DNA of 47,526 bases from contig ONGK01000014.1 in NCBI GenBank assembly GCA_900317345.1, positions 1 through 47,526 of the forward strand, given 5' to 3'. The translations under genes and the position numbers were made by a program. This document shows positions 24,782-33,156 of the stretch, in pieces. How positions within the stretch are numbered: the first letter of the stretch is position 1; every line of letters starts with the position of its first letter. Below the pieces are notes generated by a model. The model had not been told where the DNA came from. It was given only the letters and a program-made list of their open reading frames with translations, and did not search any database. This DNA comes from an uncultured Bacteroidales bacterium (GTDB lineage Bacteria; Bacteroidota; Bacteroidia; Bacteroidales; Paludibacteraceae).

Positions 24782-26152
24782 ATGTGTACTTTAATTGGCA
24801 AAAAAATGATAGATGAGAAAGAGATCATTCGCCGCAGGGACATGAGAGATGTCTTCACTTTCACTATCGATCCCGCTGACGCTAAGGACTTTGACGACGC
24901 CATTTCGTTCGAATATCTTTCAGCGAAAGCGCTCTACCAAATCGGCGTGCATATCGCCGATGTCTCTTTCTATGTCCGTCCGAATACGAAGGTCGATGAT
25001 GATGCATACCAGCGCGGAACGTCCGTATATCTTGTGGACCGCGTAATCCCGATGCTCCCTGAAGAGCTCTGCAACGACAAATGTTCGCTCAAACCCGGAG
25101 AAGACAAGCTCTGCATGTCCGTCATCTTCACCATGGATGCCGATGCAAATGTGCTCAAATACAAAATCTGCCGAACCGTCATCCGCTCCGATGTGCGGCT
25201 CAATTACGACGAAGCACAGCATATCATATGTCGAAATCAGACTGGCGAGACACTATCGAGAGAGAACCGAACCGTGGTAAATACGGAGTCGGATGCTGGG
25301 CAAACCGTACTCATCTCTGAGGCTTTGACAGTTCTCAATGACCTCGCGCTCAAGATGCGTGCCGCACGTCTCGCTGCGGGAGCACTGGCTATCGAGCAGG
25401 AAGAGATACGTTTCCGTCTGGACGAACACCATCATCCGGTGGAAATTTATTTCGAGCAGCCGAACGAAGCCCATCATCTCATTGAGGAGTTTATGCTCCT
25501 TGCCAACAAAACGGTCGCTAAATCAGTCGGTTCGGGACGGCCGTTCGTCTATCGCGTCCATGATTTGCCGGACTACGACAAACTCGAGGAAATAAAGAAA
25601 TTCAAACGGCAGTACAAGATGGCGCGCCGAAAAGACAATTCCGCGCTCCAGCGGGCCATCGACATGCTCACCATCCGCGCACAGGCGAAAGCCGTCTATT
25701 CGACCTATAATATCGGGCACTACGGACTCGCTTTCACGCATTACACCCATTTCACGTCACCCATCCGCCGGTACCCCGACTTGATGGTCCATCGCCTGGT
25801 CGAGAAATATATTCTTACCGGCAAGAAAGAGACGATGACGCGAGAGGAACTCGAGCTTATATGCGAGCATTGTTCGGACTGCGAGCAGGAAGCGGCGCAA
25901 GCGGAGCGCGAGTCCGTCAAACTCTTCCAAACCATGTGGATGGAGGACAAAATCGGACAAGTCCTGCCCGGACATATTACAGGAATTACCGACTTCGGCA
26001 TCTTCGTACAACTGGATGATAGCCATTGCGAAGGACTCGTTCATATGATGACCATTGAGCACCCGGAAAACTATGTCTTGGGCGATGCCGTCACAGTTCA
26101 AGTGGTTCGAGTGGACGTCAACCGCGCTCAGATAGATTTCGAGTTGGTGTAA
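24782..26152 (+). CDS. rnr: Compact RNase R-like exoribonuclease lacking cold-shock domains
   Basis: The RNB domain begins almost at the N-terminus: D30, D36, D38 and D39 in the block DPADAKDFDDAIS are the catalytic metal ligands. FTSPIRRYPDLMVHRL and a C-terminal S1 domain (GQVLPGHITGITDFGIFVQLDD) follow. RNase R degrades structured RNA 3' to 5'. The usual 700-800 residues include a helix-turn-helix and two cold-shock domains before RNB; all are absent here, leaving 456 residues. A short insert (about residues 149-172) lies in the RNB domain. A promoter just upstream supports this start; ATG at 24806 is an alternative. Whether a full-length RNase R exists elsewhere cannot be seen. Confidence 0.88.
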   Translation: MCTLIGKKMIDEKEIIRRRDMRDVFTFTIDPADAKDFDDAISFEYLSAKALYQIGVHIADVSFYVRPNTKVDDDAYQRGTSVYLVDRVIPMLPEELCNDKCSLKPGEDKLCMSVIFTMDADANVLKYKICRTVIRSDVRLNYDEAQHIICRNQTGETLSRENRTVVNTESDAGQTVLISEALTVLNDLALKMRAARLAAGALAIEQEEIRFRLDEHHHPVEIYFEQPNEAHHLIEEFMLLANKTVAKSVGSGRPFVYRVHDLPDYDKLEEIKKFKRQYKMARRKDNSALQRAIDMLTIRAQAKAVYSTYNIGHYGLAFTHYTHFTSPIRRYPDLMVHRLVEKYILTGKKETMTREELELICEHCSDCEQEAAQAERESVKLFQTMWMEDKIGQVLPGHITGITDFGIFVQLDDSHCEGLVHMMTIEHPENYVLGDAVTVQVVRVDVNRAQIDFELV

Positions 26153-26179
26153 GCAAGTGAAGTTTTTTTATGCAAAGTC

Positions 26180-26210
26180 TTGTATATTTGGTTTTTTTGT
26201 AGTATCTTTG
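26180..26210 (+). promoter_or_regulatory. Promoter of the outer-membrane protein gene
   Basis: TTG at 26180-26182, 20 bases, then TATCTTTG at 26203-26210. The spacer is very like that of the ddl promoter. The start codon at 26237 follows 26 bases later. Confidence 0.75.
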
Positions 26211-26236
26211 CACTCGAAATGAAGTAATCATGTCGT

Positions 26237-26980
26237 ATGACTAAGAAAAAAGCAGCCCTTTTAATACTATTTTGCGCTTCCTTCCTTTGCGCGCACGCGG
26301 AAACAATAATATTGCGTACAGGCGCACGCGTAAAAGGAAATATTGTCTTCGAGAACGAGGAAGTGGTCATCGTGCGCAACGAGGAAGGGCAGCGCTTTCA
26401 ATACCCGCGTGCGGAGGTGGAGCAGATTCTTTCTGACGACCAGGTCGTAGAGGAGCCACAGGAAACCTCGGCTGAGGAAGAAGAAATAACTACATCCAAA
26501 AAAGCGTCCATCTTGCTTGAACTGGCGGGCGGCGCAGCGGTTAAACCGGGCGAAGCGGTAGGCGGTGGTGTGTCCGTGGACCTTTTGGTCGGTTCGCATC
26601 ACTTGGGCGACAAGCATATCTTCGTCGGTGGAGGTCTCGGCTATCATGGCGTCTTTCTCGGCGCAGAGAAATATAACTTCTTGCCGATTCAAGTGGCTGT
26701 GCGAATGCCTCTTATCGAGCAAAAGCACGCTCCGGTTTTCGGCGTGGCTGTCGGCTATGGCATAGCGTTGAGCAAGGATTATCTTGGAGGTCTATATGCC
26801 GGAGTGGATTTCGGCTACCGTTGCCAGCTCAACCCAAGAACGGCCATCGCTCTTGTGGCATATACTCAGTTCCAACAAGCCATCGTGCGCTCGGAAACTA
26901 TTATTGATGGAAACCCATACGCGCAGAAAATAGGCCGGAGTCTAGTGACACCCGGCATCAAATTTGCATTGTATTTCTAA
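26237..26980 (+). CDS. Predicted outer-membrane beta-barrel protein
   Basis: A signal peptide (KKKAALLILFCASFLCAHA) precedes a small strand-rich domain, about residues 22-62 (TIILRTGARVKGNIVFENEEVVIVRNEEGQRFQYP), then an acidic linker. From about residue 90 amphipathic strands alternate with short turns (GGGLGYHGVFLG, VFGVAVGYGIALS, GLYAGVDFGYRCQL) and the protein ends in Phe (KFALYF), typical of outer-membrane barrels. Its function is unknown. The stop TAA overlaps the ATG of the next small gene (TAATG), so the two are coupled. Confidence 0.8.
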   Translation: MTKKKAALLILFCASFLCAHAETIILRTGARVKGNIVFENEEVVIVRNEEGQRFQYPRAEVEQILSDDQVVEEPQETSAEEEEITTSKKASILLELAGGAAVKPGEAVGGGVSVDLLVGSHHLGDKHIFVGGGLGYHGVFLGAEKYNFLPIQVAVRMPLIEQKHAPVFGVAVGYGIALSKDYLGGLYAGVDFGYRCQLNPRTAIALVAYTQFQQAIVRSETIIDGNPYAQKIGRSLVTPGIKFALYF

Positions 26981-27159
26981 TGGCTAAGCAACCGCGCGAA
27001 TATAGAATCTCCATCTTGCTCAACGAAAAAGAGCAACGGATGTTGGATAAGTTCTGTGAGAAATACGGAGTTTCTAATCGTAGCCGTCTTATTCGCGAAA
27101 CACTCATGCGGGCTATCCTCAAACAAATCGAAAATGACCAACCCACATTGTTTGACTAA
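26980..27159 (+). CDS. Small ribbon-helix-helix protein (59 aa)
   Basis: ATG at 26980 gives a 59-residue protein ending in TLFD. It opens with a basic stretch and a short strand (REYRISILLNEKEQ), followed by two helices joined at YGVSNRSRLIRET, the layout of Arc/CopG-type DNA-binding proteins. It may regulate its own operon or act elsewhere; a palindromic operator was not found. No toxin gene lies next to it, so a toxin-antitoxin pair is unlikely. The start overlaps the stop of the outer-membrane protein gene. It is short enough to be missed by gene finders with a length cut-off. Confidence 0.8.
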   Translation: MAKQPREYRISILLNEKEQRMLDKFCEKYGVSNRSRLIRETLMRAILKQIENDQPTLFD

Positions 27160-27204
27160 GTCTCAATCTTCAATTTTCAATCTCAAATCTTCAATCTCCA
27201 ATAA
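27160..27204. repeat. Imperfect TCAATCT/TCAATTT word repeat
   Basis: Between the small regulator gene and the terminator lies a run of near-repeats of TCAATCTTCAA and TTTTCAATC. It is similar in style to the other word-like tandem repeats of this genome. No gene is present. Confidence 0.6.
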
Positions 27205-27207
27205 AAA

Positions 27208-27231
27208 AACGCCTCCTTTGCGGGAGGCGTT
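27208..27231. terminator. Bidirectional terminator between the RHH gene and rpoD
   Basis: AACGCCTCC (27208-27216) pairs perfectly with GGAGGCGTT (27223-27231) around a six-base loop. It is preceded by seven A on the plus strand (27203-27209), so it makes a good terminator for the minus-strand sigma factor gene and can also stop the plus-strand unit. Confidence 0.85.
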
Positions 27232-27240
27232 ACCATTTCA

Positions 27241-28101
27241 TCAACCAAGGTAAGTCATCAATATGTGACTGCGTTGACCGGAATTAAGCTTGCGGATGGC
27301 TTTCTCTTTGATTTGGCGCACACGTTCGCGGGTAAGGTGTAACTCGTCTCCGATTTCCTCCAGCGTTTTTTCGGGTGTCTTAATACCAAAGAACTTACGC
27401 AGAATATCCGCCTCACGAGGTGTCAGTGTAGCCAGCGCACGATCGATTTCTGTGGAGAGCGACTCATTTATCAGGCCACGGTCCGCATTCGGCGAATCTT
27501 CGTTGACCATTACGTCGATCAGACTGTTGTCCTCTCCTTCCACAAACGGCGCGTCCACACTCACGTGACGACCGGACATCTTCAGCGTGTCCGCAATCTT
27601 ATCCACCGGCATGTCAAGTTCTTCTGCCAACTCTTCTGCACTCGGCTTACGCTCGTGCTCTTGCTCGAAACGCTGATAGGCCTTGTTAATCTTGTTGAGC
27701 GAACCTACTTGGTTCAATGGCAGACGAACAATACGGCTCTGCTCCGCGAGGGCCTGAAGGATAGACTGGCGAATCCACCATACTGCATAAGAGATGAACT
27801 TGAAACCACGAGTTTCATCGAATTTCTCTGCAGCCTTTATCAGACCAAGGTTGCCTTCGTTAATCAAGTCCGGCAGACTAAGTCCCTGGTTCTGGTACTG
27901 CTTGGCCACAGACACTACAAAGCGTAGGTTACTTCTAACAAGTTCTTCCAATGCAGCGCGGTCTCCATTGCGGATACGACCGGCCAGTTCTACTTCACGA
28001 TCCACGGATATCAGTTCCTCACGACCTATCTCTTGCAGATACTTGTCGAGACTTGCTGACTCACGGTTGGTGATTGATTTTGTGATTTTTAATTGACGCA
28101 T
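27241..28101 (-). CDS. rpoD: Primary RNA polymerase sigma factor (RpoD/SigA, Bacteroidota type)
   Basis: This protein directs RNA polymerase to housekeeping promoters, here of the -33/-7 type seen throughout the window. I chose the ATG at 28101, giving [10 protein letters not shown], the usual start of the short (about 286 residues) Bacteroidota sigma factors that lack region 1.1. Region 1.2 ([16 protein letters not shown]), region 2 ([33 protein letters not shown], then [15 protein letters not shown]), region 3 and the region 4 helix-turn-helix ([17 protein letters not shown]) are intact. It lies downstream of tRNA-Arg and a structured leader. Confidence 0.96.
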   Translation of the reverse strand: MRQLKITKSITNRESASLDKYLQEIGREELISVDREVELAGRIRNGDRAALEELVRSNLRFVVSVAKQYQNQGLSLPDLINEGNLGLIKAAEKFDETRGFKFISYAVWWIRQSILQALAEQSRIVRLPLNQVGSLNKINKAYQRFEQEHERKPSAEELAEELDMPVDKIADTLKMSGRHVSVDAPFVEGEDNSLIDVMVNEDSPNADRGLINESLSTEIDRALATLTPREADILRKFFGIKTPEKTLEEIGDELHLTRERVRQIKEKAIRKLNSGQRSHILMTYLG

Positions 28102-28141
28102 GTATAATAAGTAATATACGATGTTTCTTTTATGTACCCTT

Positions 28142-28201
28142 CTCTCCCTTTCGGGGCCCCCGGAGTAAACCGAAGCCGCAGGCTGTTTGCTCAGGGGAGA
28201 G
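28142..28201. repeat. Structured leader region upstream of rpoD
   Basis: CTCTCCC (28142-28148) pairs with GGGAGAG (28195-28201). Inside lie a GGGGCCCCC dyad and an imperfect stem between CCGGAGTAAAC (28160-28170) and GTTTGCTCAGG (28185-28195), which partly competes with the outer stem. It could be part of the rpoD mRNA leader or a relic of a repeat; I see no known riboswitch pattern. Confidence 0.5.
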
Positions 28202-28204
28202 CGT

Positions 28205-28272
28205 GAGCACGACAAAAATTCATACGAGCGACGTAGTCGCGAGTCGTATTGAGCCGTAGCTCGCGCGAGTCT
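28205..28272 (+). repeat. Palindromic element beside tRNA (copy 2)
   Basis: This block matches the element at 585-652 read on the other strand. It contains GAGCGACG and a partly matching right arm GTAGCTC, followed by TCGCGCGA. Here it lies 14 bases beyond the 3' end of tRNA-Arg, so relative to the tRNA it is in the opposite position from copy 1. Confidence 0.65.
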
Positions 28273-28286
28273 TCGCCTAAGCGACG

Positions 28287-28360
28287 TGATCCGGTCGGGA
28301 TTCGAACCCGAGACCCACAGCTTAGAAGGCTGTTGCTCTATCCAGCTGAGCTACCGGACC
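28287..28360 (-). tRNA. tRNA-Arg (anticodon TCT)
   Basis: The reverse complement begins GGTCCGG and pairs with CCGGATC through a G-T pair. The D arm is GCTCAGCTGGATAGAGC, the anticodon loop CTTCTAA with five stem pairs gives UCU (reads AGA and AGG), and the T arm is CGGGTTCGAATCCCG. Discriminator A; no encoded CCA. Confidence 0.95.
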
Positions 28361-28399
28361 CGGAGCGTCCTCCCGTTGAAGCGGGAGGAGCGGCCTCCG
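28361..28399. repeat. Strong hairpin immediately 5' of tRNA-Arg
   Basis: TCCTCCCG (28368-28375) pairs perfectly with CGGGAGGA (28382-28389), and CGGAG (28361-28365) with CTCCG (28395-28399). It directly abuts the tRNA 5' end within the primary transcript and might guide 5' processing. Confidence 0.6.
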
Positions 28400-28473
28400 C
28401 CTAGAAGGGCATCTTTTTTATAATTATATGCATTCGCACACAAAAAGTATGCCCATTACGGCAAAATAGGGCG

Positions 28474-28504
28474 CAAAATTACTGCTTTTTTTTGAATTGT
28501 GCAA
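28474..28504 (-). promoter_or_regulatory. Promoter of tRNA-Arg (and possibly rpoD)
   Basis: On the minus strand TTG (28504-28502), 20 bases with an A run, then TAATTTTG (28481-28474). I see no separate consensus promoter between tRNA-Arg and the sigma factor gene, so both may share this one. Confidence 0.72.
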
Positions 28505-28551
28505 GAAAATTTGAAAAATAATCGTGCTACACCTAGAAAAAAGGTAATTTT

Positions 28552-28866
28552 TTACAAAATACTGTCAAAAAGTTGCGCCAAGTCCTGCTTGCGGCAAGCA
28601 CCGACATGACGATTCACCAACTCTCCGTTCTGGAAGAACAGCATCGTCGGGATGTTCATGATTCCGTATTCCTCGCATGTGTCGGGGTTTTCATCCACAT
28701 TCAGTTTGCCCACAGTAACGCGGCCTTCGTAATCATTCGAGAGTTCTTCGAGAATAGGCAGCATCATCTTGCAGGGTCCGCACCAAGCGGCCCAGAAATC
28801 TACTACTACCGGTTTTCCTGACGCAATCACATCCTTGATGTTAGCGTCTGTAATTTCAATTGTCAT
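28552..28866 (-). CDS. trxA: Thioredoxin
   Basis: This is a 104-residue cytoplasmic disulfide reductase. The active site is WCGPCK in FWAAWCGPCKMM, followed by KLNVDENP and the cis-proline motif NIPTMLFF. It has no signal peptide. It starts 3 bases after the Clp ATPase gene and is probably the last gene of a long minus-strand unit. Confidence 0.96.
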   Translation of the reverse strand: MTIEITDANIKDVIASGKPVVVDFWAAWCGPCKMMLPILEELSNDYEGRVTVGKLNVDENPDTCEEYGIMNIPTMLFFQNGELVNRHVGACRKQDLAQLFDSIL

Positions 28867-28869
28867 ACT

Positions 28870-31137
28870 TTATACTTGTTTAATGGTTATTTTCTTTTGA
28901 GTCGGTCTGCGCAGGAGTATGTCCGTAATGGGGTCCTCCAGATACGTCTGCACAGCTCGTTTTACAGGGCGTGCTCCGTTCTTGCTGTCAAAACTTTTCT
29001 CCACAAGTTGCGAGACGGCTTCGGGCGACACACTGAGCTGATGTTCCTGTGCCTTGAGCCGTTGCTGCAGCAAACTAATTTCGATGCGCACAATCTGTGC
29101 TATAGTGGCGCGGTCGAGCGGTTCGAATGTCACTATGTTATCTATACGGTTGACGAATTCGGGTGGGAACTGTTTTTGCAGCGCCTTGAGTAGCGTTTTA
29201 TTCACTTTCTGCGGGTCCATATCTTCTACTCCGAATCCGATACCTGTTCCAAACTCCTGCAACTGGCGTGTGCCGACATTGCTTGTAAGCACAATGATGG
29301 TATTCTTGAAATCCACCACATGCCCCTGTCGGTCTGTCAACCGCCCTTCGTCCAGCACCTGTAGCAGGACGTTGAAGATATCTGGATGCGCCTTCTCTAT
29401 CTCGTCAAAGAGAATGATAGAGTAAGGTTTGCGCCGCACAGCCTCGGTCAACTTCCCGCCGTCTTCGTGTGCCACGTATCCCGGAGGCGCGCCGACCAGC
29501 AGACTTACCGTGTGCTTCTCCATATATTCCGACATGTCGAATCGAATCAGCGCATCCTTGCTGCCAAACATCTCTTCTGCCAAACATTGTGCCAGATACG
29601 TCTTGCCGACACCTGTCTGACCGAGGAAGAAGAACGAACCGATAGGTCGTTTCGGGTCGCGCAACCCCAACCTGCTTCGTTGGATAGCGCGTACTACCGT
29701 GTCTACCGCTTTGTCCTGACCGATGATTTTACGTTTCAGTACGTCTCCCATTGTGCGAAGACGCTCATTCTCGGCCGTCGCCACACGTTGTACGGGCACG
29801 CCGCTCATCATGCTGACCACGCCTGCCACATCATCGGTAGTGATGATATACGGTGTGTCGTTCTCTTCGCCTAACGCTTTCTGACGCGCGTGGCTTCGGG
29901 CTCCCACTTCGTCCAAAACATCGATTGCTTTATCCGGGAAAGAGCGGTCGGTGAGGTATCGCTCGCTCAGGCTCACGCAGGCTTGAAGCACCTCGTCGGT
30001 ATAAACAACATGGTGATACGCTGCGTAATGAGCACTTAGGCGCTCAAGGATATGCACCGTTTCCTCGCTGGTGGTCGGCCGAACCTGCACCTTCTGGAAA
30101 CGTCGTTCGAGCGCTCCGTCTTTCTCAATCGACTTAGCGTACTCCGCTGTCGTCGTAGCGCCGATACACTGTACTTCGCCGCGTGCAAGAGCAGGTTTCA
30201 ATATGTTCGCCGCATCCAACGAACCGGATGCGTTGCCGGCACCGATGAGGGTATGTATCTCATCAATGAACAAGATGATTTCGGGGTGAGTCTGCAGCTC
30301 TGTGATGACTTGCTTCATGCGCTCTTCGAACTGGCCCCGGTAGGTTGTTCCGGCTACCATCGCGGCTATATCCAGCGTGACGATACGTTTGCCGTTGAGC
30401 GCACTGGCTTCGCCGTTCTTGATACGCAGGGCGATGCCCTCCACGATAGCGGATTTGCCGACACCCGGTTCGCCGATGAGGATAGGGTTGTTCTTCTTGC
30501 GGCGGCTGAGAATCTGCACTACGCGCTCTATCTCCACGTCGCGTCCTACGACGGGGTCCAGCAAGCCTTGCTCGGCCTGTTTGGTCAAGTCATGTCCGTA
30601 TTTGTCAAGCGATTTGGTCGCTCCTTGCTTCTTCGTGCCGTGATTAGGCTGCCATTCGCCGTCACTCACATCTCCCATCTGTTCAGACCCGTTCTGCGGC
30701 ATCTCAGGAGTAAAGTGCGGTTGGCCGTACAAATCCACCAACTGCTGATAACTCAATCCCCACTGGCTCTCCAAATAGGCAGCGGCTTTGTTGATTTGAT
30801 CACGCATGATTGCGAGCAATAGATGCACGGTATTCGTCACCTCTGTCTGATACTCGCGCCCTATACCTTCTGCGATGCGCAAGATACGGTCGGTCTGCTG
30901 ACTGCGTGTCACCGGTTCAATCAATCCCAGCGCTTTAGCTTGGATGGCTTCATCCAGTTGTCGCTTGGCTTCTGCCGGATCAAACGAGGTCTGTTGCAGC
31001 AGTTCATATGCGGAGCCTTCGCCTAAACGAATGATGGCCAGCAGCAAATGTTCTGGTTCGACACGCGGACATTGCAGACGCTCTGCCTCTTCCTGCGCAT
31101 ACATCAAGATTTTATTGAAATTCTGTGTAATTACCAT
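28870..31137 (-). CDS. clpC: Clp ATPase (ClpA/ClpC type) without a middle coiled-coil domain
   Basis: This hexameric unfoldase feeds proteins to the ClpP protease. Two N-terminal Clp repeats (about residues 1-140) precede the first AAA+ module with Walker A GEPGVGKS (222-229) and [14 protein letters not shown]. The second module has GQTGVGKT and [13 protein letters not shown]. The loop GIGFG in the second module resembles the ClpP-docking loop. ClpC normally has a UVR coiled-coil between AAA+ modules; here only about 25 residues ([17 protein letters not shown]) join them, as in ClpA. The length of 755 agrees with ClpA. The symbol clpC follows Bacteroidota usage and could equally be clpA. Confidence 0.88.
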   Translation of the reverse strand: MVITQNFNKILMYAQEEAERLQCPRVEPEHLLLAIIRLGEGSAYELLQQTSFDPAEAKRQLDEAIQAKALGLIEPVTRSQQTDRILRIAEGIGREYQTEVTNTVHLLLAIMRDQINKAAAYLESQWGLSYQQLVDLYGQPHFTPEMPQNGSEQMGDVSDGEWQPNHGTKKQGATKSLDKYGHDLTKQAEQGLLDPVVGRDVEIERVVQILSRRKKNNPILIGEPGVGKSAIVEGIALRIKNGEASALNGKRIVTLDIAAMVAGTTYRGQFEERMKQVITELQTHPEIILFIDEIHTLIGAGNASGSLDAANILKPALARGEVQCIGATTTAEYAKSIEKDGALERRFQKVQVRPTTSEETVHILERLSAHYAAYHHVVYTDEVLQACVSLSERYLTDRSFPDKAIDVLDEVGARSHARQKALGEENDTPYIITTDDVAGVVSMMSGVPVQRVATAENERLRTMGDVLKRKIIGQDKAVDTVVRAIQRSRLGLRDPKRPIGSFFFLGQTGVGKTYLAQCLAEEMFGSKDALIRFDMSEYMEKHTVSLLVGAPPGYVAHEDGGKLTEAVRRKPYSIILFDEIEKAHPDIFNVLLQVLDEGRLTDRQGHVVDFKNTIIVLTSNVGTRQLQEFGTGIGFGVEDMDPQKVNKTLLKALQKQFPPEFVNRIDNIVTFEPLDRATIAQIVRIEISLLQQRLKAQEHQLSVSPEAVSQLVEKSFDSKNGARPVKRAVQTYLEDPITDILLRRPTQKKITIKQV

Positions 31138-31149
31138 AAATCTCTTTTG

Positions 31150-33153
31150 TCAATTATAGAAGTGCCATGCCAAGCCGGCTCTGAACACATCAGGGTTGGT
31201 CGGATAGCCGGGCATGGTCAGGTAGTCAATATTATTTTTCATAAACAAATGGTTCAGGTGTTGGTAGTGCGCGAAGAAACGCAAGCGAATGGAGCGAACA
31301 TAGAAACTCGCATAAACGTTCATCCATGGATAATTACCCACATACTCGCTTGTTTGAGTGGCGAACATGCCCGTTGCGGGGCATAGAATAGGTGCGTGAT
31401 AGCGTGTGAAATAGCGCACATCCACTCCTATTTGCGCGTCCAGCGCACGGAACCATGTACCGTGGTAATACAGCCTGTGCTGCAAAATCACTAACGGCAC
31501 GGGCAGAACGCTGTCGTTCGTACTGTGCTGTATTATGGCCCTGTTCTCTAAATTAATCCACGGGGTGGTGACATCGACCCCCACATCACCCGTGATTATT
31601 TGTACGCTCCCGTTGAATTGCCTCGGCTGCCAGTCGCTCGCCGATACATAGATGGGATTGGTACGATTCTCAAAACTGAAATCAATACGCGGCTTCACCC
31701 ACTCATAGTCATAACTGACAGTCGCGCCGCCAAAGAAGCGGTAGGTGAATCCGAAGTTATTCTCCCAACGCAGGTGGTTTGAGCGGAAGTGTTGCAGGTA
31801 GTAACTCGGCTTCTCGCTCTTTGCATAAGCCCTTGCAGCGATGCGCAACGGATATTTGCCGGCATTGAATTTCGTTTCCAACCGTCCGTTGACATCAAAC
31901 TCGCCGATTTTGTATCCCAGCACGCACACCTGTCCTTCCACATGGTAATGGATATGTGCGCCGCTATGCTTGTGTATCGAGCCGCCCACAAAGGTATTGT
32001 TTGTCCAAATAATCTGCTTCATCATGGGCAAGGGTTGCAGGATATCGGCTTTGTCGATAGTGGTTCCTGTGGATGTCGGATAATAGCTCTTATATTGCAA
32101 ACTGTCATATAGAAACCGCTGACACTCATTCATCGCAAATGCAGTAATACCGAATTTCAGTTTGGTATTGTATGCCTCGCAAAAAGTGACGGCAACAGTA
32201 TTGCGGATGGTCAGTACGTCTGTCGTGTCGTTGGTCTTGGACAGGCTATAATACAGCTCATCATAGAAACCTTGCGCCGCCGTCTTCTCTACATAACGCC
32301 TGCTCGAATTATTGGTTTCAAATATATGACTAAATGTCATCAGCGGGATATACTCCACTTTGACGGTATCTTTTTTAACGCGACGACCGTCTTCTATCAC
32401 TTGAATGGAGTCGTGGTACTCGCGTTCCTTTGTGATGGCGTACTGATTGTGCAGATAACCGCTCAGATACCGGTATCCGATCATCGCATTTAACCGCACT
32501 GGGATATCCTCCGGACTCAAGCCGCTCTTCAAATCCTCCACATTCTGCAATCCTCCGTTGTTAAAAGAGCTGAGTTGGCTCCATCCGAAAGCAGCGTGCA
32601 TGCTATAGTGCGCGCCCGTATAACTGCCCCAAACGGAGCCTCGGAATAGTTTACCTGCCGTATTAGCATAGTGGCCGATGGAATTCAGGTAGTCCATTTC
32701 CAGTCCTAAATTCAATCGCCGGCCAATATTGCCTGTAAATAGGAAATCGACGTCATTCTCCTCATGCCCGCTGGTAAAGCCTTTCTTGTACGCCACGGTC
32801 GAGAAGGGGGTGGTCACATTGAAATACCGCTGTTGTTGCGGCGTCACCACATAAGGTGACAGACTCTGGGCGAATGGGTCATCTATCGTCTTCAGCCGAT
32901 GGTTGATGACGCGGCTCTCTATCGGCGATACCAGTACGTTTCCGTTCGTCGCGCTGCTGAGTGAATAGAGCTGTTGCACATCCACATCGTGATAATTCAG
33001 CATTGCGGTATCCTGGAATGTTATCGTGTCTGCTACGGCACTGTAGGTCGGCATCGTCCATGTCTTCACTTCGGTTCGGATACGGGGCTGCTTGGCAGCG
33101 GCCACAAGGGTCGCTGCCAACAGCACTAATACTATTCCGAATCGTTTAATCAA
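31150..33153 (-). CDS. Porin_10-family putative outer-membrane porin
   Basis: The gene starts with TTG at 33153, three bases after the GH57 stop; no ATG lies nearby, and this start gives a good signal peptide (IKRFGIVLVLLAATLVAAA). The mature protein has the Bacteroidota porin pattern: TITFQDTAMLNYH, SLSPYVVTPQQQRYFNVTTPFS, then long alternating strands and a terminal aromatic pair (GLAWHFYN). The length of 667 fits. It should form a beta-barrel in the outer membrane. Its cargo is unknown. The close coupling to the glycogen genes may be only operon packing. Confidence 0.87.
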   Translation of the reverse strand: MIKRFGIVLVLLAATLVAAAKQPRIRTEVKTWTMPTYSAVADTITFQDTAMLNYHDVDVQQLYSLSSATNGNVLVSPIESRVINHRLKTIDDPFAQSLSPYVVTPQQQRYFNVTTPFSTVAYKKGFTSGHEENDVDFLFTGNIGRRLNLGLEMDYLNSIGHYANTAGKLFRGSVWGSYTGAHYSMHAAFGWSQLSSFNNGGLQNVEDLKSGLSPEDIPVRLNAMIGYRYLSGYLHNQYAITKEREYHDSIQVIEDGRRVKKDTVKVEYIPLMTFSHIFETNNSSRRYVEKTAAQGFYDELYYSLSKTNDTTDVLTIRNTVAVTFCEAYNTKLKFGITAFAMNECQRFLYDSLQYKSYYPTSTGTTIDKADILQPLPMMKQIIWTNNTFVGGSIHKHSGAHIHYHVEGQVCVLGYKIGEFDVNGRLETKFNAGKYPLRIAARAYAKSEKPSYYLQHFRSNHLRWENNFGFTYRFFGGATVSYDYEWVKPRIDFSFENRTNPIYVSASDWQPRQFNGSVQIITGDVGVDVTTPWINLENRAIIQHSTNDSVLPVPLVILQHRLYYHGTWFRALDAQIGVDVRYFTRYHAPILCPATGMFATQTSEYVGNYPWMNVYASFYVRSIRLRFFAHYQHLNHLFMKNNIDYLTMPGYPTNPDVFRAGLAWHFYN

Positions 33154-33156
33154 GAA

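Noticed and set aside
26237-27159. Toxin-antitoxin pair
   Set aside because: The ribbon-helix-helix protein is next to an outer-membrane protein, not a toxin-like gene.
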